Source of the DNA: Pollenia angustigena
Taxonomy: Eukaryota; Arthropoda; Insecta; Diptera; Polleniidae
Assembly: GCA_930367215.1 (NCBI GenBank)
Contig: OV884059.1
Coordinates: 74,185,393 to 74,249,392 of the forward strand
Direction: 5' to 3'
DNA length: 64,000 bases
Shown here in pieces: positions 48,361 through 58,782 of the stretch. The position numbers and the translations under genes are program-made. Within the stretch, counting starts at the first letter, position 1. The number at the start of each line of letters is the position of its first letter. A model generated the notes under the pieces. That model had not been told where the DNA came from and made no database searches. It saw nothing but the letters and a program-made list of their open reading frames with translations.

Positions 48361-48749
48361 TACTTTAATCTATCTATACAATATATAATTTCTTAGTATG
48401 TCAGGATGTTTGCATGTATGTGCTATTCTTTCCGCAACTTTCTGAAGCCATCTGATGACATAGGAAGCTGAAATTTGGCACACTTGAAGTACTTTCTCTG
48501 CCGAAGATCGTAGCGTAGTCATATTTTTGATTTTCGGCTTTTCAACTAGTATAACTATAAAGATCTGATAGAAAAGATGTTTTTTTTTATAAAATGGGGA
48601 ACTTTGGGCCCCACCCGGCACGGCTAGGCACCGTCGGATTGACCTGAAAAATTAGGTCATGATTTCTTACACCAAACCTCATATTTTAAGCAGCGCAAAC
48701 AATTAAATTAAAAAAAAAAAATTCCATACAAGATGCGACCAGTCTAATG
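48361..48749. mobile_element. Right portion of CATTAGACTGGTCGCA palindromic element
   Basis: It matches the right part of the element at 52648-53271 and ends GCGACCAGTCTAATG followed by TA. The left arm is missing. The shared 83-residue minus-strand frame (48370-48621 and 52891-53142) reflects copying of the DNA, since it has no known domain. Confidence 0.75.
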
Positions 48750-48795
48750 TACATATATGATATGCCGCTCAAATAAAGAAACAAACTCAGACTAA

Positions 48796-49204
48796 TGCCC
48801 AATTTTCAGGATAGTATTTAAATCAATATTAAGTTAATTTTCATAACAAAATTAAATCGTATTTAAAACAGATTGGTTTTTTGAGTTTTATTTGAAAAGT
48901 CTTATTTAATTAAGATAAAAGTATGGTAGCACTACTAAATACAAAAAAAAAATATAAAACGTGTATTTATTTACAAGGTGGTCTGAAAAAAACAGCTGAC
49001 TGTTAATGCTTTGCCTGTTGTTGTTGTATTGTTGTGATATTGAGGCCACCGTGCTAAAATATTACAATGGAAACTTAAGTTGAAATTAAGTGTACCACAT
49101 CGGTGACTTAAGTTTCACTTAAGTTTTTAGTGAAGAAGAGAATTTTGTATTTAAAACGATTTTAAAAATAAATGTGTTTTAATATCAATCCTGAAAATTG
49201 GCCA
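48796..49204. mobile_element. 409-bp MITE, TAA duplication
   Basis: The ends TGCCCAATTTTCAGGAT and inverted TGGCCAATTTTCAGGAT are flanked by TAA (48793-48795 and 49205-49207). An inner inverted motif ACTTAAGT is present near 49075-49125. It is noncoding and PIF/Harbinger-like by its duplication. Confidence 0.85.
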
Positions 49205-49242
49205 TAAATATATTTTAATTTAACGCTTCTTTAGTAAAAGCA

Positions 49243-49312
49243 TTCGTAGCCGAGTAGTTAAGTTCTCTCCTGAGACTGATGATATTGCCAGTTCGAATTC
49301 CAAAAAGGATTT
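49243..49312 (+). other. tRNA-Ser/Leu-like sequence (SINE or tRNA pseudogene)
   Basis: GCATTCGTAGCCGAGTAGTT resembles the start of a class II tRNA, with A box TAGCCGAGTAGTT. CCAGTTCGAATTCC resembles the B box and T arm. The acceptor stem does not close and the anticodon arm is poor. A T-rich stretch follows. It is better read as a tRNA-derived repeat than as a working tRNA. Confidence 0.45.
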
Positions 49313-49548
49313 TTTTTTATTTAATTTTTTTTATGTTTCAAAAAACGATTTTAAGATTATAAAACGAATTTCAAACATCAACTTTGGCAAAAGAGGAAAC
49401 GGGCATAGGTGCATATGTATATAAATTTTTTGTTTTTTTATATTCATCGGCATGACGAAATGAAAAGTTGGTGTGGCTCAATTAATATTTATTTATACCT
49501 ATCTAAAAAACGTTTTTTATGTATATAACTTTTCGTTCTTATCTCATC

Positions 49549-49605
49549 ATGGTGAAGTGTATATAAGATTCGGCATAGCCGAATATGGCACTCTAACTTG
49601 TTTTT
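49549..49605. repeat. Dispersed-repeat end (TTCGGCATAGCCGAA)
   Basis: The stretch has GGTGAAGTGTATATAAG, the palindrome TTCGGCATAGCCGAA and CTTGTTTTT, a repeat end type I recognise from fly genomes. Confidence 0.5.
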
Positions 49606-50667
49606 ATTGTATTTGACTCAAATTTGAAACGATGCTTTAATATTAAAATTGTATTAGGTTTATGTGATGCATAAAAGCGGGGTATGCATATTAACAAATG
49701 CTTGTTCAGGAAACAGTTGCGGCAGACTCGGCAAATTAGTTGCGTAAGTTACTTGCGGAGTACAACAAAGTCTGTACTAAATTTTTTTCCCTTACCGAGT
49801 GTGAAAGGGGTCTAGCAAACTCTAATTGCACAAGTATAGATGCAAATAACCGTAAAATGCTTGTAACTGTTTTGCAAATAAGTGACAAATACTGTATCGC
49901 CGAAACTGTTGAATATAAAAAAAACTTCTGTTAATACACACAAAAAAAAAGACTGTAATCCCAAAAGAAATTGATTTTGATTCAAATAGAATTTACATTC
50001 GGATTGTGCCCAACAACATTTTGCATTTGCAGCAACAAGTCTGTTTCTTTTGTCCCAAAGTGTAAATTCATTGTTCAAATACAAATTTTTTTAAGACAAC
50101 AGTAATCTTTTTTGATTCAAAAAATAAATATTTTATGGCAACAAAAATTGTTATTTCCTAGAAATGCAAATCATTTACGTCAACAGCAATTTTCAATGTG
50201 CTGTTATTTCAGAGGAAAACCTTTATTTGGCATCAAAATATTTTTTTTGACTTAAAGGGAATTTTATTTCAAATAATTTGCTGATAATGTTGTCCAAGTC
50301 GAGGAATTCGTTCTCAAGTAATAATCAAATGTAGCAGCCTGATTGCCTTATTCGGGCACCATATTGGTCAGGCCCATCAAAAAGAAAAAAAAAGCTGTGC
50401 CCGATAGAAAAAAAACTAAAAATGAAATTGATTTTAGATTAAATTCTGTTTCCTATAGGCTCTAAAATAGTTTCAGCCTGACCATCAATTTCGAACCGTT
50501 TGTTTTTGCCGACTAGTGTTATAATAAACCAGACTCTGATAGTGAAAATAAAAGTGATTCCAATACTAGTAGTGCGAGTTCCTCATGATTTTTATTATTA
50601 TTTTGATTCACTTTTTTATTATTTTCATTAAAAATTCAATTTTGATTCGATATTTTTTATTTCTTGT
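49606..50667. other. No gene seen
   Basis: AT-rich. The 64-residue frame at 49740 and the 90-residue frame opposite it at 49812-50084 overlap and have no recognisable domain. Confidence 0.45.
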
Positions 50668-50668
50668 T

Positions 50669-50804
50669 TGACTGCCTGTTTTTAGAAAATGAAAACCAAA
50701 TTTCGTGTGAGAAAGTATGAATATTATTATAACAATAAAATACGAAAATTTGGTTTTGTTTTCAATACAATTTCTCATACGAAATTTCTTTAAACAGGCA
50801 GTTG
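50669..50804. repeat. CTGCCTGTTT inverted-repeat MITE
   Basis: CTGCCTGTTTTTAGAAAATG and inverted CTGCCTGTTTAAAGAAATTT bracket 136 bp with internal inverted AAAACCAAATTT. The ends match the MITE at 57117-57265. The 3-bp flanks do not agree clearly. Confidence 0.65.
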
Positions 50805-51240
50805 GAATGAAATTAAATAAAAAAAAAAAAAAATCAAATATTGAGCTATTTTCCAAACGCCAGATGCATTGTAGTATTAAATACATGGCAACATGTTCTT
50901 AAATGCAACCATTAAAATTTTGATAATGCAATTAGTTTCGAAATGCCACTTTGTAGTTGTCACTGCGCAGAAAAAATCATATAGAGCAGTTAAAATAGTG
51001 TAGATGCAAACCATATTCACATATAATACAACGTAGGTAAAAATGTAAGTACAACAATTCAACACGGTATTGATACATTGTTAACACACGTTTAGGAAAA
51101 GAGCCTATTTTTCATAATTGGTTAATGAAAAGAAGGCGTGGTTGTAGGCGAATTTGTCTAATTTTTAGTACAACTCTTCTTTAAATTTCACTGTGACAAA
51201 AATCATCATTTTATTTTTTCAGTAAGTAAATTATGCAGTA
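50805..51240. other. No gene seen
   Basis: A poly-A run follows the MITE, then unremarkable AT-rich sequence. Confidence 0.45.
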
Positions 51241-51249
51241 CTTTTCGTT

Positions 51250-51450
51250 TATAGTCACTACGCTTATAGTCACATTAGCGATATAGTCCATTTTATCCGT
51301 TTATTTTGCCACTATAAGTTAATTTAATATAAAATATTAACGTTATAGTCAATTTAGCGATATAAGCACATATGCCATATATGCCATTTATTAACAGTAG
51401 TCAAAGGGAAAAGTAAAGCAAATTAATGACGTTATAGTCACATTAGCAAA
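51250..51450. repeat. Iterated TTATAGTCACATTAGCG motif
   Basis: Four to five spaced copies are visible: TATAGTCACTACGC, TTATAGTCACATTAGCGATA, TTATAGTCAATTTAGCGATA and TTATAGTCACATTAGCAAA. Spacing is irregular and they lie in the same orientation. They may be subterminal motifs of an element whose ends I could not define. Confidence 0.65.
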
Positions 51451-51564
51451 ATTTACTAAGTTCTTTTTAATCTTCGAATCAAAAATCCATCCAAAGAAAA
51501 AATGAATTAAATCATTAATTTTTGTCATCAACTCTCTACTCGTAAAAATTTAGTTTTTGCCGTT

Positions 51565-51640
51565 GTGGACTAGTCCTGGTCCCTTGTGGACTACTCTTTA
51601 CACGCGTGTTTGGACTGGTCCTATTATTTGCTGGGTTGTC
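51565..51640. repeat. GGACTAGTCC repeat, right-end fragment
   Basis: GGACTAGTCCTGGTCCCTTG, TTTACACGCGTGTTTGGACT and CCTATTATTTGCTGGG match the right end of the repeats at 39639-40008 and 52330-52515. Confidence 0.75.
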
Positions 51641-51665
51641 ACTAGGCAGGTTGGGACTATGTACA

Positions 51666-51813
51666 TAATCAGCTTTATTCCGGTTGTCGTTATCGTCATC
51701 GACAGTGCCGTTTTTTGTAGAAGATTAAAGAACACAGGCAGTGTGTCACTCTAATCTATTACAAAAAACGACACTGTCGATGACGATAACGACATCCGGA
51801 ATAAGGCCGATTA
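51666..51813. mobile_element. 148-bp near-perfect hairpin MITE
   Basis: Arms of about 60 bp share TTATTCCGG, TGTCGTTATCGTCATCGACA and CGTTTTTTGTA. The loop is about 25 bp. Transcripts or single strands would fold into a long stem. The small 65-residue frame across it is incidental. Confidence 0.8.
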
Positions 51814-51839
51814 TTTATGATATATAAAATAAATTTGTC

Positions 51840-52180
51840 CGTAACATCAGTAGTACCTATGTAAAACTACACATAAGCTATACATTTTTATAAAAAATAG
51901 GACCACGAGGGGTGGGAAGGAGCAATTTCTGCTCTCCGAAGCTATCTGACAGATTTTAATGAAATTTAAAACATAGATAGATTCATATTTATATAGACAC
52001 TTGAGCTATGTATTTATTTAAAAAATATGACTAAAAGGGTTATAGGGGGCAATTTCTGCCTCTCCGAAACTATTTAATAGATTTCAATAAAATTTAAAAA
52101 ATATAAAGGTTTTTATTTATTTGGACACATTAGCTATGAATTTTTTTCCAACTATGACCAAGAGGGGCAAATTACATGTA
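51840..52180. repeat. Tandem-unit dispersed fly repeat, partial copy
   Basis: Units such as AGCTATACATTTTTATAAAA, GGACCACGAGGGG and AATTTCTGC with GAAATTTAAAACATAGATAG match 2184-2560. The units repeat about every 120 bp. Neither end is preserved. Confidence 0.75.
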
Positions 52181-52329
52181 CGTTTTTGATCGAATATTCA
52201 CCCTTATTGTGGTTGGCGTATTTATTTGGTAATTCTTTATTCTATTACCAAACAGTCGTAGCCTACGACCTGCGCCGTGGGATTTCATCGGCGGCGGCGG
52301 CTGACGCAAAAAAATGATCGGCGGCGGCT

Positions 52330-52515
52330 CGCTCCATGGAGTAGTTTTAAAACTACTCCTTAGTGGTACAATGGTGGGTTATATGGTCCTCTCCTAGGAC
52401 ATCGCAATGTTAAATAGACCAGGTTTTTTCCATACGCTTGGGTTCGTTTTGGACTAGTCCTGGTCCCTTGTGGACTACTCTTTACACGAGTGTTTGGACT
52501 GGTCCTATTATTTGA
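52330..52515. repeat. GGACTAGTCC dispersed repeat, partial copy
   Basis: It matches 39820-40008 in order: CCATGGAGTAG, GGTTATATGGTCCT, CCTAGGACATCG, GGACTAGTCC, GTGTTTGGACTGGTCC. The left end is missing. Confidence 0.75.
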
Positions 52516-52647
52516 TGGGACGATATTTTTATTTTTGCATGTAAAAACTCTTTACGCATCCGCACAATTTTTTTGCACTTATCGCTATCACACACACAAA
52601 GCATAGGTAGACGACACGAGGTGGAAGATATTGTTTTTTTTTATGTA

Positions 52648-53271
52648 CACTAGACTGGTCGCAATTTTTTTTTTTTTTTTAAATTTACATGTTTGCGCTG
52701 CTTAAAATATGAGGTTTGGTGTAAGAAATCAAGTCCTAATTTTTCAGCTCAATCCTACGGTGCCTAGTCGTGCCAAGTGGGGCCCAAAGTTCCCCATTTT
52801 ATAAAAAAAAACATCTTTTCTATCAGATCTTTATAGTAATACTAGTTGAAAAGCCGAAAATCAAAAATATGACTACGCAAATACTTTAATCTATCTATAC
52901 AATATATAATTTCTTAGTATGTCAGGATGTTTGCATGTATGTGCTATTCTTTCCGCAACTTTCTGAAGCCATCTGATGACATAGGAAGCTGAAATTTGGC
53001 ACACTTGAAGTACTTTCTCTGCCGAAGATTGTAGCGTAGTCATATTTTTGATTGTCGGCTTTTCAACTAGTATTACTATAAAGATCTCATAGCAAAGATG
53101 TTTTTTTTTATAAAATGGGGAACTTTGGGCCCCACTTGGCACGACTAGGCACCGTCGGATTGAGCTGAAAAATTAGGACTTGATTTCTTACACCAAACCT
53201 CATATTTAAAGCAGCGCAAACATTTAAATTTAAAAAAAAAAAATCCCATACAAGATGCGACCAGTCTAATG
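52648..53271. mobile_element. 624-bp palindromic element, TA duplication
   Basis: The ends CACTAGACTGGTCGCA and inverted CATTAGACTGGTCGCA are flanked by TA (52646-52647 and 53272-53273). The arms (52648-52877 and about 53032-53271) are inverted copies around a 150-bp spacer. A partial copy is at 48361-48749. TA duplications suggest a Tc1/mariner-mobilised element. The right TA abuts another element end at 53274. Confidence 0.8.
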
Positions 53272-53273
53272 TA

Positions 53274-53300
53274 CACTCACAATATTATTACAGTAACGGA
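53274..53300. repeat. CACTCANAATATTATTACAG element end
   Basis: CACTCACAATATTATTACAG matches the left end of the element at 62284-62670. The other end was not found. The LINE begins not far downstream. Confidence 0.5.
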
Positions 53301-53431
53301 CTGTAGTTTATTTAAGAAATATTCCGTTCAGTCATTTTTAAATTAAATATTTGATTCATTAATTCAAATATTAAATTTTCGACACAATGTTTGCCTTGCT
53401 AGCGTTGCTTATATAAACAGGTTAACAAATC

Positions 53432-54355
53432 ATGATCATGGATAGCCAATTAATTAGCTCCAAAGATGTGACAACTAACATGCTACGTATACTAAGCAAA
53501 CAAAAATCTGGTCTTAAGATATGCCACATCAATGCTCAGAGTTTAAAACCTAAAATTGATGAGTTTCGCTACATCTTTGAAAGTTCTGGCGTTGATATTA
53601 TTTGTGTTTCTGAAAATTCTATCCATGATGAAATTGTTAACTTAACCAATTTTAAGATATACCGTTGTGACAGGAAAACTCCTTGCGGTGGTGTGGCTAT
53701 GTACGTAAGAAAGAATATAATTAGTAGAATGTGCATCGATTCGAACGCAGTTGAAAATGACTATTCGGAAATAAATTCAACAAATAATTCTGTTAATAAA
53801 ATAGAGTACATGTTCGTCGAGATTGTAGCATCTGGTAAAAAGCTACTCGTAGGTTCTGTTTACAGGCCTCACTGCAGAGTAGACACAAGCAACTTCCTAA
53901 AAACACTGAACACTATCTCTTGCAAATACGATGATGTAATATTATGTGGTGATTTTAATTCAAATATTCTTATAGAAAGTCATTTAACCAATGAAATGAA
54001 ATCTATTGGATTATATCCAACAAACACCACAACTCCAACTCATTTTACTGCTACGAATAGTACATTATTAGATATATTTTTTGTCAGCAACATAAAAAAA
54101 GTCCTGCTATATAGTCAGTTATCGGCACCATGTTTTTCCAAACACGATTTATTATTTTTAACCTATGATTTTCAATTACAACACATAACTGAGGATATTA
54201 CTTTTTTTGATTATAAAAATATAAATTATGATATTTTATCCTACGAGCTGGATAGCATCGATTGGACAACAATTTATTATATGCCTTCGGTAGATAATCA
54301 GCTTAACTTTCTGGAAAAAAACCTTTTAAATATTTTTAGAAATCTGTTCCACTAA
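53432..54355 (+). pseudogene. LINE endonuclease part of ORF2 (ends in a frameshift)
   Basis: This 307-residue frame is an APE-like endonuclease that nicks target DNA during retrotransposition. Conserved sites are all present: HINAQS (Asn about 34), CVSEN (Glu about 61), VGSVYRP (144), CGDFN (173-176), LDIFFVSN (Asp about 214) and FSKHD (His about 238). It then enters the linker to the reverse transcriptase. At about 54340-54342, in the A run of FRN (TTTTTAGAAATCTG), a single missing base shifts the frame and gives a stop at 54353-54355. In the shifted phase the linker continues as SVPLKTVKLNFKKKPWFTPE into the next frame. All endonuclease residues look functional, but ORF2 is broken here. Confidence 0.88.
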
Positions 54356-56247
54356 AAACTGTCAAGCTAAATTTTAAGAAGAAACCATGGTTTACTCCTG
54401 AAATTAAATCGGCAATTGTCCGTAGAGACTTTGCTTACAAACGTTGGAAGCTCTTTAAGACTGTCGATCTACAAACAGAATATCGCGATGCACGGAAAGT
54501 TGTAAATAGATTGATAAAAGCCGCAAAATCACAGTTTTATTCGAATCGTTTTACATCTGCATTGGGATCTAAGAAAACTTGGAAAGCCATTCGTGAGATA
54601 GGCGTTGGTAGACCCTCTGCTGATGTTATTGATATAGATGTTGATGAAACTAATAAGTCTTTTACAAATCTCCCTGCTGTTCAATCAAATCTTGGTTTTT
54701 ATGAACAAACTTCACATATTATGGATAATCCATTCTACTTTGATTGTGTATGCGAATCAGATGTACTATCTAGTTGCCTTGCAATTAAATCAAATGCTGT
54801 TGGGTTTGATGAGATTTATCCAAAGTTTTTAAAAATAATCATTTTGCGTATGCTGCCCTTTATCACACATATATTTAACACTATAATTACAAAAAGTGTT
54901 TACCCAGAAAACTGGAAATTTGCAAAAATAATACCAATACCAAAATCTAAAAATGAATATCGCCCTATTGCCATTTTACCATATTTATCAAAAGTATTTG
55001 AACGTTTACTTCATCACCAAATAAGCAAATACGTAAATGATAAGGGTTTATTAACTAGAAAGCAATCTGGGTTTCGACCGCAACATAGTTGTATAACGGC
55101 CTTAATAGATGTTTCTGAAGAACTGCGACAGCGTATTGATGTTGGTGATGTTTCTTTCCTTGTACTTCTCGATCATTCTAAAGCCTTTGATACGGTAGAT
55201 CATGATGTACTTTGTTTTAAGTTGCTAAAAATGTTCAATTTCTCTACGTCATCAACAACATTAATGTTATCGTATTTAACAGGACGCCGTCAGTCCGTCT
55301 TTGCCAACAACAATACTTCAAAATCTCTACCAGTCCTGAAAGAAGTGCCACAGGGATCAATATTAGGTCCATTACTCTTTACTATATATACCAATGACCT
55401 TCCCCAACATCTAAAGTATTGCAGTGTTCATATGTATGCTGATGATGTACAACTATATATTAGTAGTAGCCTTGATGATATGAGCCGATGCATTGAGAAC
55501 TTAAATATGGATCTTGGCCGAATATATGAATGGGCAAGTGCTAATGGTTTGTGCCTTAACCCTAAAAAATCCAAGTGCTTAGTTATTACAAAGAAGACAA
55601 CTATTTTAAACGAAGAACCGGCAATATTGCTTAATAATAAGAAAATCGAGATAGTACCAACGGCAAAAAATCTTGGAATTACATTTAATCGTTTTCTTAC
55701 ATGGTCAGATCATATTAACGTCGCAACAGGGAAAACATACTCAATGTTACGAGCGTTATGGCATACCCAGTATTTTACCCCACTCAAAATTCGAATTCTT
55801 CTAGCGAAAACATACCTCATGCCAACTTTGCTATATGGATGCGAGATATACGCAAATTGTGATTCTGCAAGTCGTAGACAGCTTACATCTACCTTTAACT
55901 CAATATTGAGATATGTATTTAGTCTAGGGAAGTATGACCATATTTCCCATTACACAACAAAACTATATGGAGTTACTTTTGTAGATCTTCTAAATATCAG
56001 AACATTGATTTTTTTACATAAAATCATATACTCCCGACATCCAACTTACTTGTTTGAGAGATTATTGTTTACACTTTCTGAAAGAACAAATAATATCGTA
56101 CATGTTCGTTATATAAACTCTGTATCAAAATTGCAATTTTATGTTCATTCAGTCCGTCTTTGGAATTCGCTACCCACGAATATTAAATTTATAAGCAACG
56201 CTCGGCAATTTAAAAACGAAATTTTTAAATTGTATGCTACAAATTGA
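54343..56247 (+). pseudogene. LINE reverse transcriptase part of ORF2
   Basis: The frame is open from the frameshift to 56247. A Met occurs at 54511, but the domain starts before it, so that is not a true start. From that Met (578 residues) the motifs are: AVGFDEIYPKFLK (97), YRPIAILPYLSKVFERLL (150), QSGFRPQHSC (185), LLDHSKAFDTVDHD (motif A, catalytic Asp 221), VPQGSILGPLLFTIY (motif B, 279), MYADDVQLYI (motif C, Asp pair 311-312), NGLCLNPKKSKCLV (motif D) and KNLGITFN (motif E). The C-terminal 180 residues match the thumb region of jockey- and CR1-group LINEs. There is no RNase H domain. It is intact apart from the upstream frameshift. Confidence 0.9.
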
Positions 56248-56560
56248 ATTTTTGATTTTCATTGTATTTTCATTCTATTTTTGATTTTTATTTATTTTTT
56301 ATGTTTCATATTAAAATTATTTATATATTGTTTTATACTAGCAAAACTTGTGTTAGACAATAATGTTTGAACTAATTCAATAATCGTATAATAATTTTTA
56401 TTTTTTGTAATTTGTACCAAACAGATTATTAAAACTTTGTTATATTTTACGTTACAAAAATCCATTACTTTAATTATAAGATTTTTAATCTTGTTGTTTT
56501 GGAAAGCAAATAAAATAAAAATAAAAAATAAAATAAAAAAAACATTTAAAATATCAAGCA

Positions 56561-56907
56561 AATTTATTTTTAACTGATTCTAACAGTTATTCAAAAAACT
56601 AAGTGCATATTAATACGGATTTTAAGTTGCAGTTATTATTGTCCGTTGATTAAGTTAAATTCTCCTTTATGTTAAATTAAATGAAAATGTTATTTAAAGT
56701 AACGAATAGTTCATTTAATTTTTACTGTCAAAAATTCAACAGCGAATTCCGTAAAAACAAATGAACATTCAGTTATTTTACATACATTAACTATCATAAT
56801 TTAACTACCAAAAATAAATTTAGTACTTATCTATAAAAAATAAATTGCATTTTCTATTAGTTAAAATAATTTAGTTAAATACATCAAATTTTAAAAGTGC
56901 TGGTGTC
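56561..56907. other. No gene seen
   Basis: AT-rich. Short words such as CAGTTATTTTAC resemble the element at 62284, but no end is clear. Confidence 0.4.
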
Positions 56908-56910
56908 TTA

Positions 56911-57417
56911 AGCGCCCCATACACGGTTCAATTGAGTTTTCAACTGAGTCTTTCAACTCAGTTGACAACTTCATCAACTGAATTGAAAGATTTTAAATTT
57001 ATTTTAAAATTTAATGAAATAAAAGACAATTTTTAAAATACTTAACTACAAAAATTTATTTTGACAGCTGATCAAAAGACTTGAGCACACACAGTACAAT
57101 CGAATTGGAAGACTTACAGCCTGTTCATGGATTTCGAACGTCATCGTTCGCATAGAAATTTACATTTAAAACAAAAACAAAATTCGAGCATTGTTCGAAG
57201 TTTGTTTTTGTTTTTAATGTAATTTTCTAAGCGAACGATGACGTTAGAAATCGTTAAACAGGCAGTTAGTAGTCAACTTGAAGAAATCAAAATCTTTTGA
57301 TTTTTCTTCAACCAACTCGACAACCGTCAAACTAATCAACTGACAAGGCCATACACGCTTTGATTTGGACAACAACCGACTCAGTTGACAATTGGATTGA
57401 ATCGTGTATGGTCTGCT
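56911..57417. mobile_element. MITE with CCATACACG ends, TTA duplication, hosting a second MITE
   Basis: The ends AGCGCCCCATACACGGTTCA and inverted AGCAGACCATACACGATTCA are flanked by TTA (56908-56910 and 57418-57420). Internal AACTGAGTTGACAA-type words occur in both arms. A second MITE (57117-57265) is inserted in it. The right half recurs at 47750-47890. Confidence 0.8.
57117..57265. mobile_element. 149-bp MITE inside a MITE, TTA duplication
   Basis: The ends CAGCCTGTT and inverted CTGCCTGTT are flanked by TTA (57114-57116 and 57266-57268). Arms share AACGTCATCGTTCGC and TTTTTGTTTT. Fragments are seen near 33576 and a related hairpin at 50669-50804. Confidence 0.82.
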
Positions 57418-57492
57418 TTATAATTGAGAGTTCTTCTAAAAACAACGTGGTCAGTACAACAAAAGTAAAACAAACGTGTGTAACAGGGTAAG

Positions 57493-57689
57493 CAAGGCGA
57501 ATTGACTAGAAGGTGGGTTCAAGTCAACATATGGTGTTTTTTTTTCGGTGGTCGACTTGTCAAAGTTTGTATACAAACTAGTTTTTTATGTAAACAAACC
57601 TGTTTTTTTACTAGCAATATTTTTGACAACCCGACCACAGAAGCATTGTAGTTGTAGAGTTGACCTCACCTTCTAGTCAATTCGCCTTG
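57493..57689. mobile_element. 197-bp CAAGGCGAATT MITE
   Basis: The ends CAAGGCGAATTGACTAGAAG are exact inverted repeats, closed by GGTG/CACC. The 8-bp flanks do not match, unlike the copy at 33093-33274. Confidence 0.75.
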
Positions 57690-58102
57690 CGGACAGGTGT
57701 CTGTCTGGTATTTTTTAGAAATTCGGCTCTTTTGTGGAGTAAACGAAAATTGAATAAAATAACTGAATATTTAATTGTTTTTACTGAATATGGTGTTGAA
57801 TTTTTGACAGTAAAATTTTACAAAATAACTGAATATTTACAGGTAACCCTCCTACAACACGGTAGATAGGTTCATAGAAAACGCCGTGTTGTAGGAAAAC
57901 GTGTTATATGAGGCTAAATATATTTTATATAATATACAACATTTTTCATTTTTCGAATTTATTCTATGAGCTAAACTTCAGTTATGTATTTTATAAAGCT
58001 TTTTGTAATAGGAAGGAAATAATTCAGTTTCTATATTTTATATTTTTTATATGTATAAAATCAATTTATTCGCAACAACGTTGTTAACACTTGAGACTCT
58101 GT
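57690..58102. other. No gene seen
   Basis: The 69-residue frame at 57660-57869 overlaps the MITE end and repeats AATAACTGAATATTT. No domain is recognisable. CACGGTAGATAGG and CCGTGTTGTAGGA near 57860-57895 form a small palindrome. Confidence 0.45.
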
Positions 58103-58782
58103 ATGTATAGTAGTGCTGGGAGATACTATCGATATTTTCTACTATCGATATTTATCGATAGTTCAGATTTCACTATCGATATATCGATATTACTATCGAC
58201 TGAATGTTTGTACTTGTGCAGGAAAACTTTAACTATTTTTTTATAAGGCTACAGTCCGTTGTTTTCATCACTTTGATATCCATACCATGTAGTGCATAAA
58301 AAAACAATAAGAACTGCATCTTTAGATTTTCGATATCGTTAAAAAAGGTTCCGCGTCAAATGCAATTAAGTTTGGGATCAGTAATAATGCATTTACACCT
58401 ACACCATAAACAGTTTAAAAGTTGTTTATGGTAATAAACTAGTTTGTGAAACTTATTTATCTATACAAACCATAAACAGGTTTGTAACTAGCTTTTGAGA
58501 TAAACTAGTTACAAGGCTGTAGGAAATATCGCCCAAAGAAAAATCGCCCAAAAAAAAAAATGAAAAATCGCCCAAAAAAATTGCATGTAAAATTGGGCCT
58601 GATTTCATATGAAAAATGGCCCAAAATTTTTGGGCTATTTATCGTTATTGTTGGGTGATTTTTCGTTTTTTAAATTTGGGTGATTTTTCATTATGAAAAA
58701 TCACCCAAAAATGTTGTATGAAAAATGGCCCAAAAAAAATGGGCTATTTTTAAAATTCTACCATAATCTTACATAGCAGAGA

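Larger units (their letters stand above)
53432..56560 (+). mobile_element. Nearly complete LINE (endonuclease + RT), no ORF1
   Basis: The element contains an APE-type endonuclease and a reverse transcriptase in one direction, then an AT-rich 3' region that closes with AAATAAAATAAAAATAAAAA at about 56508-56540. No gag-like ORF1 with zinc knuckles lies upstream before the neighbouring element at 53274, so the 5' end is probably truncated or replaced. The start coordinate is the first in-frame Met. The true 5' border is unknown. One frameshift separates the two enzyme domains. Confidence 0.85.

Noticed and set aside
48370..53142. A conserved 83-residue minus-strand protein present twice
   Set aside because: Both copies lie in the arm of the same palindromic element, so conservation follows from recent duplication. 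No domain or codon signal supports a gene.
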